From assembly GCF_042653205.1 (NCBI RefSeq), contig NZ_JBHSHY010000005.1, forward strand, positions 1-64,000: a stretch of 64,000 nt of DNA. Reading direction: 5' to 3'. Both the position numbers and the translations under genes were made by a program. Positions within the stretch are counted from its first letter, which is position 1; each line of letters opens with the position of its first letter. Below the pieces are notes generated by a model. That model made no database searches, had not been told where the DNA came from, and was given only the letters and a program-made list of their open reading frames with translations. Source of the stretch: Paenibacillus_Z sp042653205 (GTDB lineage: Bacteria; Bacillota; Bacilli; Paenibacillales; Paenibacillaceae). Shown in pieces: positions 15,525-23,751 of this stretch.

Positions 15525-16303
15525 GCGATACGCCGCGTTATTCGAGGGACGCCAGCAGCCGGCATTACCGGGAAGAGGATTGGGTCGATTGGCTGCTCGG
15601 CGGCAAGCAGGACGCCGAGCGGGAGGCGATGGCGGCGCATCTCGCGGGCTGCGACCGCTGCCGGGCGGCCCGCGCGGCATGGGCGCCGCTGCTTGAGGGC
15701 TCGGCGCCTGAGCCGGGCGCGCCCGCCGCGTCCGAGCCGGCGCGTCCGTCTGAGATGCTTCGCCGCCGGCTGCGGCTCTACGTCCGGCGGCGCGCGGCCG
15801 TGCTGCGCATCCGCCGCGCCTTGCGCGCGCACCGCCGGACGGCCGCCGCCGTCGCGGCGATCGCCGTGCTGCTGCTGCTGTGCGTGACGGGGCTGTACCG
15901 GCGCGAACCGAGCGCCGAGGAGCAGCGCAAGGTCGACGCGGCCGTGCTGGAGCCTGCCGCGGCTTCGTTTCTCGACGACCCGCAGACGGCGGGCTTCGCG
16001 GTGCGGCCGGAGCTGGAGCAGCTGGGCAAGGGTTATATCTGGTTCAACGACGCGTCGGGCGAAGTCTACGTCATGCTCGAAGGGCTCCTGCCGAGCGCCG
16101 GGCATGACGTGCAGGTCTGGGCCGTGAACGAGGCGGGACGCATCAATCTGGGACTGCTGCATCACGACCGCCCGAGCCGCGCGCATCTGTTCGTCAAGCA
16201 GGCGCTGCTGCCGAAGGCGCACCATATCGCGCTGACCGTCGAGCCGGCGGGCGGCAGCCGCATGCCGACGGAACCCGACGTGCTTGTGTTCCGCCTGCAG
16301 TGA
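15521..16303 (+). CDS. Anti-sigma factor, zinc-finger plus RskA C-terminal domain
   Basis: The 260-residue protein has an N-terminal zinc-finger anti-sigma motif (MAAHLAGCDRCRAAR, HxxxCxxC), a positively charged linker, one membrane helix (about residues 107-126, AAAVAAIAVLLLLCVTGLY) and an extracytoplasmic RskA/anti-sigma-K domain of about 130 residues (GYIWFNDASGEVYVMLEGL, VWAVNEAGRINLGLL). It would hold the sigma factor at the membrane until an external signal triggers release or proteolysis. Translationally coupled to the sigma gene by an ATGA overlap. Confidence 0.9.
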   Translation: MSDTPRYSRDASSRHYREEDWVDWLLGGKQDAEREAMAAHLAGCDRCRAARAAWAPLLEGSAPEPGAPAASEPARPSEMLRRRLRLYVRRRAAVLRIRRALRAHRRTAAAVAAIAVLLLLCVTGLYRREPSAEEQRKVDAAVLEPAAASFLDDPQTAGFAVRPELEQLGKGYIWFNDASGEVYVMLEGLLPSAGHDVQVWAVNEAGRINLGLLHHDRPSRAHLFVKQALLPKAHHIALTVEPAGGSRMPTEPDVLVFRLQ

Positions 16304-16305
16304 GG

Positions 16306-16333
16306 TTGATCCCCGGGCGTTTCGTGGTAAACT
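16306..16333 (+). promoter_or_regulatory. SigA-like promoter for the lipoprotein gene
   Basis: TTGATC (16306-16311) and TAAACT (16328-16333) with a 16-base spacer lie between the anti-sigma stop and the lipoprotein start, so the lipoprotein has its own promoter. Confidence 0.6.
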
Positions 16334-16362
16334 AAGGGAAACCCGCAAGCAGGAGGAGCGCC

Positions 16363-17127
16363 ATGAAACGCATCGCAATCGTACTGACGGCGCTGTTGAC
16401 CGTATTCGCCGCGGGCTGTTCCCTGACCGCTTCGCCTTCGGCGACGGCTCCGGCCGCGGAGGACGGAATCCAAGCGGAATGGGCGTTTACGCAGGCCGGC
16501 CAGAAGCCGGAGGCACTGCTGATCGGCGTCATCGACGGCGCCGAGCGGACGCTCGACATCGCCATTTACAGCTTGACGAAGCCGGATATCGTCGACGCGA
16601 TCAAGCGCGCGAAGACCCGCGGCGTCGCGGTGCGCCTGATCACCGACCGGATTCAGGCCGAGGGCAAGAGCCAGAAGGAGGCGCTGAAGCTGCTCGGCAG
16701 CGCGGGCATCCCGATGAAGCTGAACACGCACAGCGGGCTCATGCATCTGAAGATGACGGTCGCGGACGGCAAAACGGCGACGACAGGCTCGTTCAATTAT
16801 TCGAAAGCCGCTAGCACGGATAACGACGAGGTGCTGATGGTGCTGCGCGACGAAGAAGTCGCGGCATCGTTCGAACGCCAATTCGAGTCGATGTGGACGG
16901 ATACGTCGGGGTTCGCGCCGATCGCACCGAGCATCGCAAGCGGCACCGCCGATTCGCCGCCGGCAGACGAACCCGCCGGCGCGGCGGCGCCGGATTCCGG
17001 CGGCGCGGCCGTCTTCCGCAGCTGCGCGGAAGCGAAGGCCGCGGGGAAGGCTCCGCTTCACCGGGGCGTCCCCGGCTACAGCGCCAAAATGGACGGCGAC
17101 GGGGACGGCGTCGCCTGCGAGAAGTGA
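16363..17127 (+). CDS. Lipoprotein with single phospholipase-D motif and excalibur domain
   Basis: The 254-residue protein has a lipoprotein signal (LTVFAAGCS, lipidated Cys19), a phospholipase-D-like domain (residues about 40-185) with one HKD motif (HLKMTVADGKTATTGSFNYS), a Ser/Pro/Ala linker, and a C-terminal excalibur calcium-binding domain (CAEAKAAGKAPLHRGVPGYS then DGDGDGVACE). Single-HKD proteins work as dimers and include nucleases (Nuc, BfiI-like) and phosphodiesterases. An outer-surface nuclease or phospholipase that depends on calcium is a reasonable inference. Confidence 0.87.
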   Translation: MKRIAIVLTALLTVFAAGCSLTASPSATAPAAEDGIQAEWAFTQAGQKPEALLIGVIDGAERTLDIAIYSLTKPDIVDAIKRAKTRGVAVRLITDRIQAEGKSQKEALKLLGSAGIPMKLNTHSGLMHLKMTVADGKTATTGSFNYSKAASTDNDEVLMVLRDEEVAASFERQFESMWTDTSGFAPIAPSIASGTADSPPADEPAGAAAPDSGGAAVFRSCAEAKAAGKAPLHRGVPGYSAKMDGDGDGVACEK

Positions 17128-17215
17128 CGGCCGCGCCCAGGTCAAGCAAGACGTGCGGCCCGGGCGACCCGCTGCTGCCAGGTAACGGGCGGTACCGGTA
17201 TACGCGTCATGACGA

Positions 17216-17238
17216 AAACCCGCTTAGGCGGGTTTTTT
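17216..17238 (+). terminator. Rho-independent terminator
   Basis: AAACCCGC and GCGGGTTT pair around a TTAG loop, followed by T. It closes the lipoprotein gene. Confidence 0.85.
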
Positions 17239-17274
17239 GTCGCAATGACTAGTTTCGCCGTTTCGCGCGGCATT

Positions 17275-17429
17275 ATGAGAGGAAACGCGGCCGGTTCGGC
17301 GCAAGAGGGTGAAGAGATCACCTACATGAGAGGAAACGCGGGCCGCTTCGGCGCAAGAAGGTGAAGAGATCACCTTCATGAGAGAACATGCGGGTCGAAT
17401 CGGCGCAAGAGGATGACGAGGCCGCCTGC
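17275..17429. repeat. Three imperfect 51-52 bp tandem repeats with internal hairpins
   Basis: Units at 17275-17325, 17326-17377 and 17378-17429 each begin ATGAGAG and share the order ...AACGCGG..., TCGGCGCAAGA, GGTGA. In units 1 and 2 a small inverted repeat GGTGA-agaga-TCACC is perfect; unit 3 has lost it and is the most diverged. Unit 1 is 51 bases and units 2 and 3 are 52, so no reading frame is kept and the repeat is not a peptide repeat. The block lies between two terminators and holds no gene. Confidence 0.85.
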
Positions 17430-17464
17430 ATGGTGTCCGTGCCGGCAGCCCGGCCGGCGCGTAA

Positions 17465-17501
17465 AAAAGCCTCCAATCCAGCCGAAGGATTGGAGGCTTT
17501 T
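17465..17501. terminator. Bidirectional terminator
   Basis: AAAAGCCTCCAATCC pairs perfectly with GGATTGGAGGCTTTT around a seven-base loop; both sides have the T-run. It serves the minus-strand TetR gene and protects the repeat block. Confidence 0.9.
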
Positions 17502-17548
17502 GCTGCCGCTTTTTTGCCGCCGCTAGCCGCGCCGAACGGCGGCAGTGG

Positions 17549-18235
17549 CTAATACACGCCGTATGTCACTTTGCGCACCAGCTGCTCGATGCGCTCCTGC
17601 ATGCCGGAGTCGTCGACTTGCTCGTAGACGCCCGGCTTGAACAGCTGCCGCTTCTTGATCGCGTAATAATCGCTCATGGCGCCGCGGAGCGTCAGGTTAT
17701 GGCGCATCAGATAATGGGGATCGAGCAAATGCCGGAACATCAGCTCATCCTGCAGGATAAGCAGCGTCGCGTTGGCTTCGTGCACGTACCCTTCCGCCAT
17801 GCCCCGCTCGTAAAACTGCCGAAGCCGGTCGTTCCGTTCGCTCACGGCGACGTCGATGGCGGCCATCAGCTGCGGATAAACCTCGCGCAGGTCGCCGAAG
17901 AACGCCTCCGTGCCGTAGTTGGCGATCAGCAGCGTCTGGGCGAACGACGACTTGAAGCCTTTGACGTACGCGTCCAAGCTGCCGGTCTCGAATTGATCTT
18001 CGGAGCCGACGACGAACCCGATGAACAGCCGAACCAATTGATCTATGATTTCATCGCGGGACGGAAAATATTTGTACAACGTGGCTTTGGACAGATCCAT
18101 CGTCCTCGCGATGTCGTCCATGCGAAGGCTCTGGAAGCCGTTCGATTTCACGGGATGGAGCAGCTTGGCCACGTACTTGCTCCTGATCGTTTCGTCCGTA
18201 TACCGGCAGTTTTGCGTGTCGTTGGTCGTTTCCAT
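17549..18235 (-). CDS. TetR-family regulator of the adjacent MFS pump
   Basis: The 228-residue protein has a TetR helix-turn-helix at residues about 18-65 (FQSLRMDDIARTMDLSKATLYKYFPSRDEIIDQLV) and a longer C-terminal ligand domain. It is transcribed away from the MFS exporter and its promoter region is shared with it, the usual arrangement for a drug-responsive repressor. An inverted repeat CTTAC-GT-GTAAG lies 20 bases upstream of its start. Confidence 0.88.
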   Translation of the reverse strand: METTNDTQNCRYTDETIRSKYVAKLLHPVKSNGFQSLRMDDIARTMDLSKATLYKYFPSRDEIIDQLVRLFIGFVVGSEDQFETGSLDAYVKGFKSSFAQTLLIANYGTEAFFGDLREVYPQLMAAIDVAVSERNDRLRQFYERGMAEGYVHEANATLLILQDELMFRHLLDPHYLMRHNLTLRGAMSDYYAIKKRQLFKPGVYEQVDDSGMQERIEQLVRKVTYGVY

Positions 18236-18255
18236 AAGCGCTCACACTCACTTTC

Positions 18256-18267
18256 CTTACGTGTAAG
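18256..18267. promoter_or_regulatory. Candidate TetR operator
   Basis: CTTAC-GT-GTAAG is a perfect 5-bp-arm inverted repeat just downstream of a TATACT-like -10 box on the minus strand. It is well placed for autorepression of the TetR gene. Confidence 0.45.
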
Positions 18268-18331
18268 TATACACAATCCGGCCGCTGAAATAAACTAACT
18301 ATCCTAACTAAACTAAAATCGATTAAATGAG

Positions 18332-18360
18332 TTTACTTTATCTAGGCGTTGGTGTATGAT
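18332..18360 (+). promoter_or_regulatory. SigA promoter for the MFS pump
   Basis: TTTACT (18332-18337) and TATGAT (18355-18360) are 17 bases apart. The 60 bases before it are unusually AT-rich and carry repeated AACTAA words that may form a regulator site. Confidence 0.65.
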
Positions 18361-18426
18361 CAATCTACAAAATGGCGCAGCATCTACAGAGCCATTACCA
18401 TGTAGCGAGGGAGAGAACCATACGTT

Positions 18427-19878
18427 ATGAGCAATCCATCCGCGGCTAGCGTCCGTTTCTGGCCGATTATGATCGCGATTTTTTTCGGCGCGTTCCTCAG
18501 CATCCTCGGCATCAGCACGATCAACGTCGCGCTGACCATCTTCATGAGCGATTTCCATGCGAGCCTGAGCACCGTCCAATGGACGCTCACCGGCTTCATG
18601 CTGTCGCTCGGCACGATCGCCCCGCTGACGGGCTATCTCGGCAATAAGTTCGGCTTTAAAAACGTCTATTTGTACGCGATGGTCGGCTTCGTCGCTTTCT
18701 CGCTGCTGTGCGGGTTCGCGTGGAACATCGAATCGCTGATCGTGTTCCGCATCCTGCAGGGCATCTTCACGGGACTGATCCTGCCGGCGACGATGACGAT
18801 CATCTTCCAAGTGATCCCGCGCGAGCGGCAGCCGTTCGCGGTCAGCATTTGGGGCTTGTCGGCCATGCTGGCGCCTGCCTTCGGCCCGACGATCAGCGGC
18901 TGGCTCATCGAGCAGTTCAGCTGGCATTGGCTGTTCTTCATCAACGTGCCGATCGGCATCCTGGCCATCGTGTTCATCGGCATCATGATCCCGAGCTACC
19001 GGATCGGCTCGCCGTCCAAGCTCGACATCCCCGGCTTGCTCACCGTCGTGATCAGCAGCGCGTCCCTGCTCGTGGCTCTCAGCGAAGGGCGGGAATGGGG
19101 CTGGGGCTCCGGCAAGACGATCGGGTTGTTCGCGGCCGGCGTCGTATTCCTGATCGCGTTCATCGCGCTGGAGCTGCGGTCGAAGAATCCGCTGCTGAAC
19201 CTGCGCGTGTTCGGCAACTACCGCTTCTCGATCACGCTCGTGGCGAATACGATCATCACGATCAGCCTCTACTCCGGCACGCTGCTCGTGCCGCTCTTCC
19301 TGCAGAACGTGCAGCAGACGTCAGCGATGGACACCGGCCTCATCCTGCTGCCGTCCTCGCTGATCATGGCGCTCGCGATGCCGATCGCCGGCAAAATCTA
19401 TCCGCGCGTCGGCGCGAAATGGATGACGTTCGCGGGCCTCGTGCTCATCATCTTCGGCAGCTACGAGATGACGCAGCTCCACACCGGCAGCTCGCATACC
19501 TATATTATTCTGTGGATGGCCGTCCGCAATCTCGGCGTGTCGTTCGCGGCCGCCGCGACGAGCACGGCCGGCATGGAAGAGATCGGGCCAGCGATGGTCG
19601 GCCACGCGTCCTCCGTCACGAACTGGGTGCGCAACGTCGGCGGATCGTTCGCGATCGCGCTGTTCACCTCGCTGCTTGCGTCGCATGCGCTGACGCATGC
19701 GACCGAATTGACGCAGAGCGGCGGAGGGACCGCGCAAACGATCCCGCTGCTGTCCTTCACGATGAGCGTCAACGATGTCTTCCTTATCGCGACCTTCATC
19801 GCGGTGGCGGCCATTCCGTTCACGCTGATGATTCGCAAGAAGCTGCTGGCCGCGAGAACCGAGTCCGCGGCTGCCTGA
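18427..19878 (+). CDS. DHA2-family MFS multidrug exporter (EmrB/QacA type)
   Basis: The 483-residue protein has 14 predicted membrane helices. It shows the DHA2 pattern: a TINVALTIF-type helix 1, TGFMLSLGTIAPLTGYLGNKFGFKNVY (motif A region), the motif C region with APAFGPTISGWLIEQFSWHWLFFINVPIG, and a late NVGGSFAIALFTSLL helix. It probably extrudes lipophilic drugs with proton exchange under control of the divergent TetR protein. A weak ribosome binding site (GGGAGAG) precedes the ATG. Confidence 0.9.
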   Translation: MSNPSAASVRFWPIMIAIFFGAFLSILGISTINVALTIFMSDFHASLSTVQWTLTGFMLSLGTIAPLTGYLGNKFGFKNVYLYAMVGFVAFSLLCGFAWNIESLIVFRILQGIFTGLILPATMTIIFQVIPRERQPFAVSIWGLSAMLAPAFGPTISGWLIEQFSWHWLFFINVPIGILAIVFIGIMIPSYRIGSPSKLDIPGLLTVVISSASLLVALSEGREWGWGSGKTIGLFAAGVVFLIAFIALELRSKNPLLNLRVFGNYRFSITLVANTIITISLYSGTLLVPLFLQNVQQTSAMDTGLILLPSSLIMALAMPIAGKIYPRVGAKWMTFAGLVLIIFGSYEMTQLHTGSSHTYIILWMAVRNLGVSFAAAATSTAGMEEIGPAMVGHASSVTNWVRNVGGSFAIALFTSLLASHALTHATELTQSGGGTAQTIPLLSFTMSVNDVFLIATFIAVAAIPFTLMIRKKLLAARTESAAA

Positions 19879-19894
19879 TACCGGCATGTAAGCC

Positions 19895-19950
19895 AAAGAG
19901 CGCCTCTTTTCGGGCAAGGGAATCCCCTTGTCCGGATGAGGCGCTCTTTT
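19895..19950. terminator. Bidirectional terminator between MFS and AraC genes
   Basis: AAAGAGCGCCTC pairs with GAGGCGCTCTTTT around a 31-base loop that contains a second stem (GGGCAAGGG/CCCCTTGTCC). The genes on both sides converge on it. Confidence 0.85.
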
Positions 19951-20001
19951 CGCGTATCGTCCGGGGCGGCTTCGGCAGATCGCTTCCGCCGCCGCGCCCG
20001 C

Positions 20002-20814
20002 TCACGTGTGATCCTGCTGCTTGTACGTGCGCGGGTTCACGCCGAACCGTTTGCGGAATTGGCTGAGAAAGTGGTTGTAATTCTGGAACCCGACCTCGGC
20101 CGCAACCTCCGCCGCCTGGCGCCCGGAATGCTCGAGCAGCACCGCCGCCTGGCGGATCCGCATGTCGTTCAGCGAATCGATGATCGACGCGCCGGTCGAG
20201 GCTTTGTACAGATGCGCCAGCCGGGACGCCGACAAGCCGACCTCCCGGGCGAGATCCTCGATCCGCACTGCCTCGCGCATGCGGGAGACGAGCAGATGCT
20301 GCACTTCCTCGATCCGGGGGTCGAACGGCTTCGAGAACCGCCGGGCGAGGAGCAGGATCACCTCGCGGATCGCGTTCTCGGACAGCTCGCCCCAATACGC
20401 GCCGCGTTCGATGGCGTCCGCCAAGATCCGGTCGAACGCCGAGCGGACGCGCCGGCGCGCGGATTCGTTGTCCATCGCGTGCACGATGAGCTTGTCGCCG
20501 GGAAGCAGGCTCGTCTCCGTAATGCGCGGGGTAAAATGCGCCCACATGAAGTTCCAGCGGCCGCCCTTGCGCGTGCCGTACTGGTGGGGCACGCCGGGCT
20601 GCATCAGCGTGACGTCCCCGGCCTGGCAGAATCGTTCGATTCCGTCGATCTCGAAGCAGCCGCTTCCGTCAAGGGTGTACGTCATCAGCCAATCGCCCAT
20701 GCCTTCCGGCCGCCGGATGACGTACGAGTCGGGATGGTTGAAATGTCCGGCGATGACGGCGTATTCGCCTTGCTCCTTGATGATGGACGGCGGCTGCGTC
20801 CGTTTGGCGTCCAT
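20002..20814 (-). CDS. AraC-family regulator, divergent to dioxygenase gene
   Basis: The 270-residue protein has an N-terminal cupin sensor (GDWLMTYTLDGSGCFEIDG, GDVTLMQPGVPHQYG) and a C-terminal double helix-turn-helix (IEDLAREVGLSASRLAHLYKASTG and AAEVAAEVGFQNYNHFLSQFRKRFGVNPRTYK). The start at ATG 20812-20814 is chosen for the AGGGGAAG site; a longer version would overlap the promoter TATAAT. It is transcribed away from the first PhyH dioxygenase, which is the likely target. Confidence 0.9.
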   Translation of the reverse strand: MDAKRTQPPSIIKEQGEYAVIAGHFNHPDSYVIRRPEGMGDWLMTYTLDGSGCFEIDGIERFCQAGDVTLMQPGVPHQYGTRKGGRWNFMWAHFTPRITETSLLPGDKLIVHAMDNESARRRVRSAFDRILADAIERGAYWGELSENAIREVILLLARRFSKPFDPRIEEVQHLLVSRMREAVRIEDLAREVGLSASRLAHLYKASTGASIIDSLNDMRIRQAAVLLEHSGRQAAEVAAEVGFQNYNHFLSQFRKRFGVNPRTYKQQDHT

Positions 20815-20972
20815 GCTTCTTCCCCTTTCGCCTTCAGGCAGGATAATTTTCATTATAGCAGGATCGATGGGGTTTTTAGCATGATCGTTACTTCAGCTTC
20901 GCCGCCGGCGGGACTACAATGAAGGCAAGGGAAGCGCAATCACTTCGAGATCTGTCATGGAGGGATGGGGCA

Positions 20973-21782
20973 ATGGCCGACACACTGCGAGCGCTGACGG
21001 AAGAGCAGAAGCGCCGCTTCGACACGGAAGGTTATTTGATCGTCAAAGGGCTGTTCACGCCGGACGATCTGGCGGAAATCACGGAGACGTTCGATAAAAT
21101 GAGCCGCGAGACGATTCCCGGCTATTTCGAGCCGGACTTGACAGGCGATGCCGGCGATCCGCTCAAGCGTTACCCGCGCGTCATGCATCCGCATCGCTAT
21201 AACGTGACGGCGAAAAAATTCATGCTGCATCCGCCGGTCATGGCGGTGCTCGCCGATCTGTACGGCGAAGAAGCCTACGCGGCGCAAAGCATGTTCTATT
21301 ACAAGCCGCCCGGCTCGAGAGGACAGGCGCTCCACCAGGACAATTTCTACCTGAAGGTGGAGCCGGGCAACTGCATCGCGGCGTGGACGTCGGTCGATCC
21401 GGCGAACGAGGAGAACGGCGGGCTGCTCGTCGTGCCGAAGACGCAGGCACACGAAATCGCCTGCCCGGAGGAAGCGGATACGCGGGAATCGTTCACGAGC
21501 CATTACGTCAAGCCGCCGAAGGACGGTGTCGTCGTGCCGGTCATCATGGACAAGGGGGACGTGCTCTTCTTCAACGGCAACCTCATTCACGGCTCGTACC
21601 GCAACAAGACGAAGGACCAGTTCCGCCGCGCGTTCATCTGTCATTACGCCAACGCGTCCGCGACGACGATCAACGTCCACTACAATCCGCTGTACAAGGC
21701 CGACGGCACGGAGCTCGTGCTGAGGGGCAATCCCGACGGCGGTCCGTGCGGCGTGGAGGTCGGCGAGTTCACGTATCACTAA
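20973..21782 (+). CDS. Phytanoyl-CoA dioxygenase family protein (first)
   Basis: The 269-residue protein has the Fe(II)/2-oxoglutarate dioxygenase facial triad: HxD in ALHQDNFYLKV and the distal His in NLIHGSYRNKTKDQFRRAF, with the Arg that binds 2-oxoglutarate in the same motif. The family hydroxylates small molecules such as acyl-CoAs, ectoine or natural-product intermediates. ATG 20973 follows GGAGGG; an upstream start at 20919 would coincide with the promoter region. It stands between two AraC regulators and is followed by a second member. Confidence 0.88.
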   Translation: MADTLRALTEEQKRRFDTEGYLIVKGLFTPDDLAEITETFDKMSRETIPGYFEPDLTGDAGDPLKRYPRVMHPHRYNVTAKKFMLHPPVMAVLADLYGEEAYAAQSMFYYKPPGSRGQALHQDNFYLKVEPGNCIAAWTSVDPANEENGGLLVVPKTQAHEIACPEEADTRESFTSHYVKPPKDGVVVPVIMDKGDVLFFNGNLIHGSYRNKTKDQFRRAFICHYANASATTINVHYNPLYKADGTELVLRGNPDGGPCGVEVGEFTYH

Positions 21783-21835
21783 TGCGGGTTTTTCGGCTGC
21801 GTCCGAAGATAAGCATACTTTATCGGTGAAGATGT

Positions 21836-21845
21836 GAAGCGCTTC
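21836..21845. promoter_or_regulatory. Palindrome GAAGCGCTTC upstream of second dioxygenase
   Basis: A perfect 10-base palindrome lies about 90 bases before the second dioxygenase start in the 149-base gap. It has a CcpA-like CG centre but lacks the outer TG/CA bases of a catabolite-response element. It may be an operator for one of the two AraC proteins. Confidence 0.3.
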
Positions 21846-21931
21846 CGCCGCGATCGCGCGATAATGAAGCCATACTGCTGCGGCATCGCCGTAGCGTCGC
21901 GGGCAACCGCAATCTTAGGGAGGCGGAAGAG

Positions 21932-22678
21932 ATGTCAAACACGTTAGGCGGCAGGTTGACGCAGGCGGACGTGGACCAGTACGGTGCGCAGGGCTATGTC
22001 CTGTACCGGAATCAGCTGTTCGACGCCGCGAAGCAGGCGGAGCTATCCGCGATATTCGAAGAGCAGTGGGAGATGGTCGGGCGCCGGCTCAACAGCGAGC
22101 TGGACACGCCGCATTTCCGCGACGAACGGCTGCTGAAGTTTCTGCTGGCCGACGAAGTGCTCGATCTCGTCGAACCGATTCTGGGGCCGAACATCGGGCT
22201 GTGGTCCAGCCATTTCATCTGCAAGGAGCCGCTGATCGGCAAGCAGACGCCGTGGCACGAGGATTCCGCATATTGGAAGGGCCGCCTCGACCGCTTCGAC
22301 AAAATCGCCACCGTCTGGCTCGCCATCGACCGCAGCACGAAGGAGAACGGCTGCATGCGCGTCATTCCGGGCACGCACAAGAACGGCTTCTCCGATTACG
22401 AGGCGGTCAGCGAAGACGAGAATATATTCGCCTCGCAGATCAAAAATATCGACGAATCGCGGGCGGTCTATTTCGAATTGGAGCCCGGCCAGTGCTCCAT
22501 TCACGATTCCCGGATCATCCACGGCGCGACGCCGAACAAGAGCCCGTTCCGCCGCTGCGGCTATACGATGCGGTATTTCTCCACGGAGGCGAAGGTCATT
22601 CCCGAGAAGAACCCGGGCTTCAAAATATGGCTGGCGCGCGGCAGAGACGTCGCCGGCAATCCGTTCGTCAACGTCTGA
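21932..22678 (+). CDS. Phytanoyl-CoA dioxygenase family protein (second)
   Basis: The 248-residue protein has the triad HxD in TPWHEDSAYWKGR and the distal His with Arg in SRIIHGATPNKSPFRR. It shares only the family framework with the first dioxygenase, so the two are not a recent duplication. GGGAGG lies ten bases before the ATG. Thirty-four bases after its stop begins an AraC regulator in the same direction. The substrate is unknown. Confidence 0.88.
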   Translation: MSNTLGGRLTQADVDQYGAQGYVLYRNQLFDAAKQAELSAIFEEQWEMVGRRLNSELDTPHFRDERLLKFLLADEVLDLVEPILGPNIGLWSSHFICKEPLIGKQTPWHEDSAYWKGRLDRFDKIATVWLAIDRSTKENGCMRVIPGTHKNGFSDYEAVSEDENIFASQIKNIDESRAVYFELEPGQCSIHDSRIIHGATPNKSPFRRCGYTMRYFSTEAKVIPEKNPGFKIWLARGRDVAGNPFVNV

Positions 22679-22712
22679 AGCGAAGCGGCGAATGCGGAAG
22701 GAGGCGCAGGCC

Positions 22713-23561
22713 ATGCAGGCAAGCGGCGGACCCGAAAGGCTGATGAACGAGAGCTACATGACGCTGTCCGCGCCCGTCCGGCTGTTCCGGCATCACGTCG
22801 ACGGCCGCATCGGCACGCATTGGCATGAATTTTTCGAAATGGGCTTCGTGGTCGCGGGCAGCGGCACGCATGTCCTGAACGGCGTCCCTTCGCGCCTCGC
22901 GCGCGGCTCGGCGTTTCTGCTGACCCCCGCCGACTTCCACAGCCTGGAGCCGGATCCCGGCGGAACGCTGCAGCTCTACGATCTCATCTTCACCGACCGG
23001 ATCATCCGGGACTCGCTGCTGGCGCTGCTGTTCGAGCAGGGCGGCGGCCATGCCGCGGATTACGGCCCGGAGGAGACGGAGGCGGCGGAACGGGAGTTCG
23101 CGCTAATCGGGGAGGAGTCCGCCGAGCGCAGGCCGGGCGGCGAGCTGCTCGTGCAGGGGAGCGTCGAGCGGCTGCTCATCGGGCTGTCCCGGCGCAGCCG
23201 GCCGCGGGAAGCCGGCGGGCCTATGGACGGCGACGGGCCGATGGCGCCGTCCGTCCGCAAGGCGCTCATCCATATCCAGCATCATTTCCGCGACCCGCTT
23301 CCGCTCGAGGAGGCCGCCGCCAGCTGCGGTCTGTCTCCGAACTATTTCAGCGAATGCTTTCGCAAGGCGGCCGGCGTCACCTTCCAGACATACGTCCAGG
23401 AATTGCGGCTGCAGTTCGCCAAGTCGCTGCTCATGACGACGCGGCTGCCCGTGACGGAGATCTGCTTCGCCTCCGGCTCCGGCACGCTGCCGCATTTCGA
23501 ACGCGCGTTCAAGAAGCGGTTCGGCTCGACGCCCCGGGCTTGCCGCGCGGAGACGCGATGA
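22713..23561 (+). CDS. AraC-family regulator downstream of second dioxygenase
   Basis: The 282-residue protein has a cupin sensor domain (HWHEFFEMGFVVAGSGTHVLNG, FLLTPADFHSLEP) and a C-terminal AraC DNA-binding domain (LEEAAASCGLSPNYFSECFRKAAG and PVTEICFASGSGTLPHFERAFKKRFGSTPRACR). Start ATG 22713 is set by AAGGAGG eight bases upstream. It is likely cotranscribed with the second dioxygenase. Confidence 0.88.
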   Translation: MQASGGPERLMNESYMTLSAPVRLFRHHVDGRIGTHWHEFFEMGFVVAGSGTHVLNGVPSRLARGSAFLLTPADFHSLEPDPGGTLQLYDLIFTDRIIRDSLLALLFEQGGGHAADYGPEETEAAEREFALIGEESAERRPGGELLVQGSVERLLIGLSRRSRPREAGGPMDGDGPMAPSVRKALIHIQHHFRDPLPLEEAAASCGLSPNYFSECFRKAAGVTFQTYVQELRLQFAKSLLMTTRLPVTEICFASGSGTLPHFERAFKKRFGSTPRACRAETR

Positions 23562-23602
23562 CCGAAGCGGGCGCGCGGACACGAATATTCTTCCGGCTGC
23601 CG

Positions 23603-23632
23603 GCCGGCTGCATCATGCGCAGCCGGCTTTTT
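23603..23632 (+). terminator. Rho-independent terminator
   Basis: GCCGGCTGC and GCAGCCGGC pair around a seven-base loop followed by TTTTT. It closes the dioxygenase/AraC cassette. Confidence 0.85.
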
Positions 23633-23751
23633 TGCGCGCGCGTCGCATTTCCGTCCCCGAGTCGCTATACTAATAGGATAGGCTTCCTGCGCTAGACGGA
23701 ATCGATAGTTTCAAGTGAAAACGAAGTGAACGTGACGAACCGAGCAAGCGA

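Noticed and set aside
17275..17429. CRISPR array
   Set aside because: Units are contiguous without unique spacers, differ between copies and number only three; no cas gene is near.
21832..21847. CcpA catabolite-response element before the second dioxygenase
   Set aside because: The CG centre is present but the required flanking TG and CA bases do not fit any register.
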